The position numbers and the translations under genes were made by a program. This document shows, piece by piece, positions 14,098-16,753 of a stretch of DNA of 16,753 nt. How positions within the stretch are numbered: position 1 is the stretch's first letter; each line of letters opens with the position of its first letter. The DNA lies in assembly GCA_001872995.1 (NCBI GenBank), contig MNXO01000021.1:1-16753 (forward strand), written 5' to 3'. The notes beneath the pieces were generated by a model. The model saw only the letters and a program-made list of their open reading frames with translations. It searched no databases and had not been told where the DNA came from. This DNA is from Bacteroidetes bacterium CG2_30_32_10. Lineage in GTDB: Bacteria; Bacteroidota; Bacteroidia; Bacteroidales; CG2-30-32-10.

Positions 14098-15737
14098 CAT
14101 GATAAGTATTTTGCCACAATAGGCATTCTTCTACCCATACCAAAAGCTTTTGATGAAATTCTTAAAATAGGGGGCGTTTGATGACGTTTGTACTCATTCA
14201 TATTGACCATTTTTAGCACTCTATCTACTAATTTTTTGTCAAAACCTTGTGCAATAATCTCTTTAGGTCCTTGTCGGAGTTCAATGTATAGATATAATAA
14301 TTTATCGAGAATGGCATAATCGGGCAGCGAATCAGAATCCTTTTGGTTGGGTCGCAATTCGGCAGAGGGTGGCTTGATAATGGAGTTGTAAGGAATAATT
14401 TCCTTTTCCACATTTATAAAATGAGCAAGTTCGTAAACTTGGGTTTTGTATAAATCGCCAAGCACCGATAAACCTCCGCACATATCGCCATACAAAGTTC
14501 CATAACCCACTGCTGCTTCGCTTTTGTTGGAAGTATTTAACAAGATATAACCGAATTTATTAGAAAGAGCCATTAATATTACTGCTCTAATGCGCGCTTG
14601 AATATTTTCTTCGGTTACATTAAATGGTAAGTCTTTAAAGTAAGGCGATAGCGCATTTGTAAAACAATCGTTTGCTTCTTCAATAGAGATAATGTCATAT
14701 TTAACCTGCAAATTTTCTGCCAATTTCTTGGCATCTTCAATAGAATGATCGGAGGAAAACTTGGAGGGTAAAAGAATGGCTCTTACATTTTCTTTTCCAA
14801 GAGCTCTTTCGGCAAGCACTAAAGTTAAGGCTGAATCAATACCACCCGATAATCCTAAAATCGCTTGTTTAAAACCAAGTTTATTAAAATAATCGCAAAT
14901 CCCCATTACCAAAGCATCGTGAATTAATTCAATTTCCGAAGTTAATTTCTGTGTGTGTTTATTTAGTAATGGCTTCTGAATGGTTTCTGAATCAAATATT
15001 TTAAAATCTTCTTTAAAATAATCAAGCTCATCTATAAATTCACCAAAACCATTCATCACCAAAGAGGCGCCATCAAAGAGCAATTCGGTTTGTCCTCCCA
15101 CATGATTAACATAAAACAATGGAATACCATATTTAGCCGCATTTTTTTGTAATGTGTTTTTTCGTATAATCGCTTGTTTATAATGAAAAGGAGAGGCAGC
15201 AATGTTAATCATTATATCAGGCTTTTGATTTATCAACTCCTCCATCGGACAAACAGTATATAAAGGATTGTCCATGATGTTCCATAAATCTTCGCAAATA
15301 GTAATGGCTATTTTGTTGCCTTTATATTCAATTACTTCAAACTTGGTATTGGGCTCAAAGTAGCGGTATTCATCAAATATATCGTAGGTAGGTAAAAGTG
15401 TTTTATGAACAATGTGTTTTACCTTTCCATCCGCAAGAAAATATGCTGAATTAAATAAATCCTTCCCTTCTACATTTGGATTAATACTGGGAGAGCCAAT
15501 GATAGCTGCAATACCTACACAGTCTTCTGCTAAATTAGAAATAGCATCATTACATTGAGCAATAAAATCATTGAATTCGAGAAAATCTCTGGGAGGATAA
15601 CCCGAAATTGCTAATTCGGCAAATACTATTATATCTGCTCCAAGTCCTTTGGCTTTATTGATAGAACTTCTAATTTTGTTAATGTTGCTTTCAAAGTTAC
15701 CCGTATGATAATTGAGTTGTGCAAGTGCAATTTTCAT
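14097..15737 (-). CDS. nadE: Glutamine-dependent NAD+ synthetase
   Basis: Amidates deamido-NAD (NaAD) to NAD+ using ATP and glutamine, the last step of NAD synthesis. The 546 residues comprise an N-terminal nitrilase-type glutaminase domain (about 1-255) with the triad Glu41 (FAELAISGYPPRD), Lys112 (HKTLLPTYDIFDE) and Cys148 (TICEDLW), and a C-terminal synthetase domain (about 270-546) with the ATP pyrophosphatase loop LGLSGGIDSAL (294-304), NTSNKSEAAVGYGTLYGDMCGG and KPPSAELRPNQKDSDSLPDY. Both active sites are intact. The ATG gives the usual MKIALAQLNY start. It lies 65 nt after a 52-codon gene on the same strand, with no promoter box seen between them, so it may share their transcript. Confidence 0.97.
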   Translation of the reverse strand: MKIALAQLNYHTGNFESNINKIRSSINKAKGLGADIIVFAELAISGYPPRDFLEFNDFIAQCNDAISNLAEDCVGIAAIIGSPSINPNVEGKDLFNSAYFLADGKVKHIVHKTLLPTYDIFDEYRYFEPNTKFEVIEYKGNKIAITICEDLWNIMDNPLYTVCPMEELINQKPDIMINIAASPFHYKQAIIRKNTLQKNAAKYGIPLFYVNHVGGQTELLFDGASLVMNGFGEFIDELDYFKEDFKIFDSETIQKPLLNKHTQKLTSEIELIHDALVMGICDYFNKLGFKQAILGLSGGIDSALTLVLAERALGKENVRAILLPSKFSSDHSIEDAKKLAENLQVKYDIISIEEANDCFTNALSPYFKDLPFNVTEENIQARIRAVILMALSNKFGYILLNTSNKSEAAVGYGTLYGDMCGGLSVLGDLYKTQVYELAHFINVEKEIIPYNSIIKPPSAELRPNQKDSDSLPDYAILDKLLYLYIELRQGPKEIIAQGFDKKLVDRVLKMVNMNEYKRHQTPPILRISSKAFGMGRRMPIVAKYLS

Positions 15738-15802
15738 TGATACATTAGAATTAATAATTTATAGCTTTTAAAATTGGAGTAAAATTAATAAAAAATAAGA
15801 TA

Positions 15803-15961
15803 TTACTCCTTTTTTCGCAGGCACAATAAAACTATTAAACTAACAATAAGCAAACCACAACCCAAAATTAGCTGTGTGTGTTTGTCTTCAATCAGGCTAA
15901 TAAGATAAATGCTAATTGCTGCAACAATAACAATGAATATAAGCTTCAGCTTACTTTCCAT
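15803..15961 (-). CDS. Small two-TM membrane protein, unknown function
   Basis: A 52-residue frame from ATG at 15961 to TAA at 15803. It reads as a short charged start (MESKLK), a hydrophobic segment (about 7-24), a polar turn with EDKHTQ (25-30), a second hydrophobic segment (31-48) and a basic end LRKKE. This fits a two-helix inner-membrane hairpin. Its start overlaps the end of the preceding gene by 11 nt, in a different frame, which suggests coupled translation and supports it as a real gene. I do not recognise a family. Alternative: a chance frame in A/T-rich DNA, but the helix-turn-helix layout and overlap argue against that. Confidence 0.6.
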   Translation of the reverse strand: MESKLKLIFIVIVAAISIYLISLIEDKHTQLILGCGLLIVSLIVLLCLRKKE

Positions 15962-16262
15962 ATTTTGTTTGGAGATAACCTCCGATTGCTTTTTCCACTT
16001 TTTTCATACCTGAATAAGTAAAAGCAATTAGAATTAAACCACCCATCAGCAGACGAACCCACAATGCAGGATTCATCCCATAAACGGTAATCATGCCCTT
16101 TCTTATTTGCACAGCAGCACCAACATAAGCACTTTTAGCAACAATAATATACGTTCCAAAAATGTTTTTGCTTGTAGAATATTTGTATTCAGGAAAAGCG
16201 TTTTGTAATTCAGCTAATAGTTTCTCAATAGAAACTGATTCGGGTGTAATTGTTATTTTCAT
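15951..16262 (-). CDS. Conserved-looking hypothetical protein with one C-terminal TM segment
   Basis: The 103 residues have a soluble alpha/beta N-terminal part (1-64: MKITITPESVSIEKLL, then FPEYKYSTSKNIFGTYIIVAKS and a hydrophobic-polar strand ending MITVYG), one membrane segment (about 66-84, ALWVRLLMGGLILIAFTY) and a short basic tail. The frame is open for eight more codons to 16286, but the ATG at 16262 gives the more natural start. The gene after it overlaps by 11 nt and also encodes a membrane protein, so the two products may act together. No family is recognised with certainty. Confidence 0.7.
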   Translation of the reverse strand: MKITITPESVSIEKLLAELQNAFPEYKYSTSKNIFGTYIIVAKSAYVGAAVQIRKGMITVYGMNPALWVRLLMGGLILIAFTYSGMKKVEKAIGGYLQTKYGK

Positions 16263-16283
16263 AATTTTAGATTTAATATCATT

Positions 16284-16291
16284 CAAAAATA
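16284..16291 (-). promoter_or_regulatory. -7 box upstream of the small membrane protein pair and nadE
   Basis: TATTTTTG on the - strand (16291-16284) matches TAnnTTTG, 21 nt before the ATG at 16262. No clear TTTG lies about 19 nt upstream. The rest of 16292-16467 shows no gene or strong structure. Confidence 0.33.
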
Positions 16292-16467
16292 AATAGAATA
16301 TTTAAAAAAAACTAATTTCTTATTAAAATTTGTCCGATAAAATTATCAATCTAATACCGACCTGTTAATAAGATAATTAAAATAGTGCACTTTGCTTTTA
16401 TTTTAAATTTGATAATGTAATGTACCAATATGTTAATAGTCTTATAGCCCAATGATAACAGAAAATT

Positions 16468-16753
16468 TTAGGATATTTCGATTCCATATTTTTCTATTTC
16501 ACAAAGGAAGCCTCCTAAGTCATTATCTTTTTCAATGATAATGGGTTCAATTCTATCATCTATTTGTCTTCTTAATTTCCATAATAGAGGGTTTATGGAG
16601 AAAAAATCTCCTTCGATGTGATTAACAATAATAGCAACATCAATATCACTATTTTCTCTATTGGTGTTTTTAGCATAAGAACCAAATAAATATACTTTCT
16701 CAAATTTAATATAATCTTTCAATAGAAGTCTATATTGCTTAACTTTATTTATA
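16468..16753 (-). CDS. Nucleotidyltransferase domain protein (MNT-like), cut by the window edge
   Basis: The frame is open to the right edge; 94 residues are visible and the N-terminus lies outside. A start at the internal TTG (16720-16722) is possible but unlikely, because the reading before it (KVKQYRLLL) looks like the normal first helix. The DNA polymerase beta-like fold is shown by KVYLFGSYAK, with the GS pair, and NSDIDVAIIV with two metal-binding Asp. PLLWKLRRQIDDRIEPIIIE and GFLCEIEKYGIEI complete a protein of about 100-105 residues, as is usual for this family. Relatives act as antitoxins paired with HEPN toxins or stand alone. No HEPN gene is visible on the downstream side; the upstream side is outside the window. 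Confidence 0.85.
   Translation of the reverse strand, partial: INKVKQYRLLLKDYIKFEKVYLFGSYAKNTNRENSDIDVAIIVNHIEGDFFSINPLLWKLRRQIDDRIEPIIIEKDNDLGGFLCEIEKYGIEIS

Noticed and set aside
14228..14413. 61-codon frame inside nadE in another frame
   Set aside because: Same strand, different frame, fully inside an intact nadE coding region.
15776..15815. GGAGTAA ... TTACTCC inverted repeat followed by T residues, as a + strand terminator
   Set aside because: Only a 7-bp stem with a 20-nt loop, and no + strand gene ends nearby; it coincides with the end of the 52-codon gene on the other strand.

Overview
The window is AT-rich chromosomal DNA from a member of the Bacteroidota. Four signs agree: a secreted protein with a C-terminal type IX secretion (T9SS type A) sorting domain, promoter elements of the phylum-specific TTTG / TAnnTTTG kind, A/T-rich translation starts with almost no Shine-Dalgarno sequences, and the characteristic mce-mmdA-oadG-biotin carrier-oadB cluster. 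The protein sequences do not let me fix a genus. Nearly everything is housekeeping or central metabolism; there is no phage, insertion sequence, CRISPR array, rRNA or tRNA.

Layout. 1-519 is gene-free and rich in inverted repeats: an 85-nt imperfect hairpin, an 11-bp T/A-rich hairpin, a 9-bp hairpin, an intrinsic terminator and a 25-bp palindrome. 520-3666 (+) is pyrG-gpmI, CTP synthesis and glycolysis. 3677-5968 (-) is prs-rplY-pth, a PRPP synthase / ribosomal protein / peptidyl-tRNA hydrolase operon with the same gene order as in Firmicutes, driven by a good Bacteroidota promoter at 6020-6050. 6123-8460 (-) is a translationally coupled histidine kinase and OmpR-type response regulator. The kinase is preceded at 8501-8550 by helically phased TTAAC direct repeats, flanked on both sides by -7-like boxes. 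The rightward box could produce a small RNA that ends at the terminator 8623-8657.

8676-12733 (-) is the sodium-pumping (methylmalonyl-CoA type) decarboxylase operon: mce (epimerase), mmdA (carboxyltransferase), oadG (gamma), biotin carrier, oadB (membrane beta subunit). It links the propionate/succinate branch of metabolism to a sodium gradient. 12988-14049 (+) is a secreted T9SS protein of unknown function. 14097-16262 (-) holds a 103-residue one-TM protein, an overlapping 52-residue two-TM protein and glutamine-dependent nadE, possibly one transcription unit. The right edge carries a nucleotidyltransferase (MNT-like) gene cut by the window.

The least ordinary signals are the TTAAC-repeat intergenic region with its possible divergent small RNA, the repeat-dense first 350 bases, the 15-bp perfect hairpin between rplY and a TTG-started pth, and the overlapping small membrane protein genes upstream of nadE. 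I found no clear new multi-gene system.
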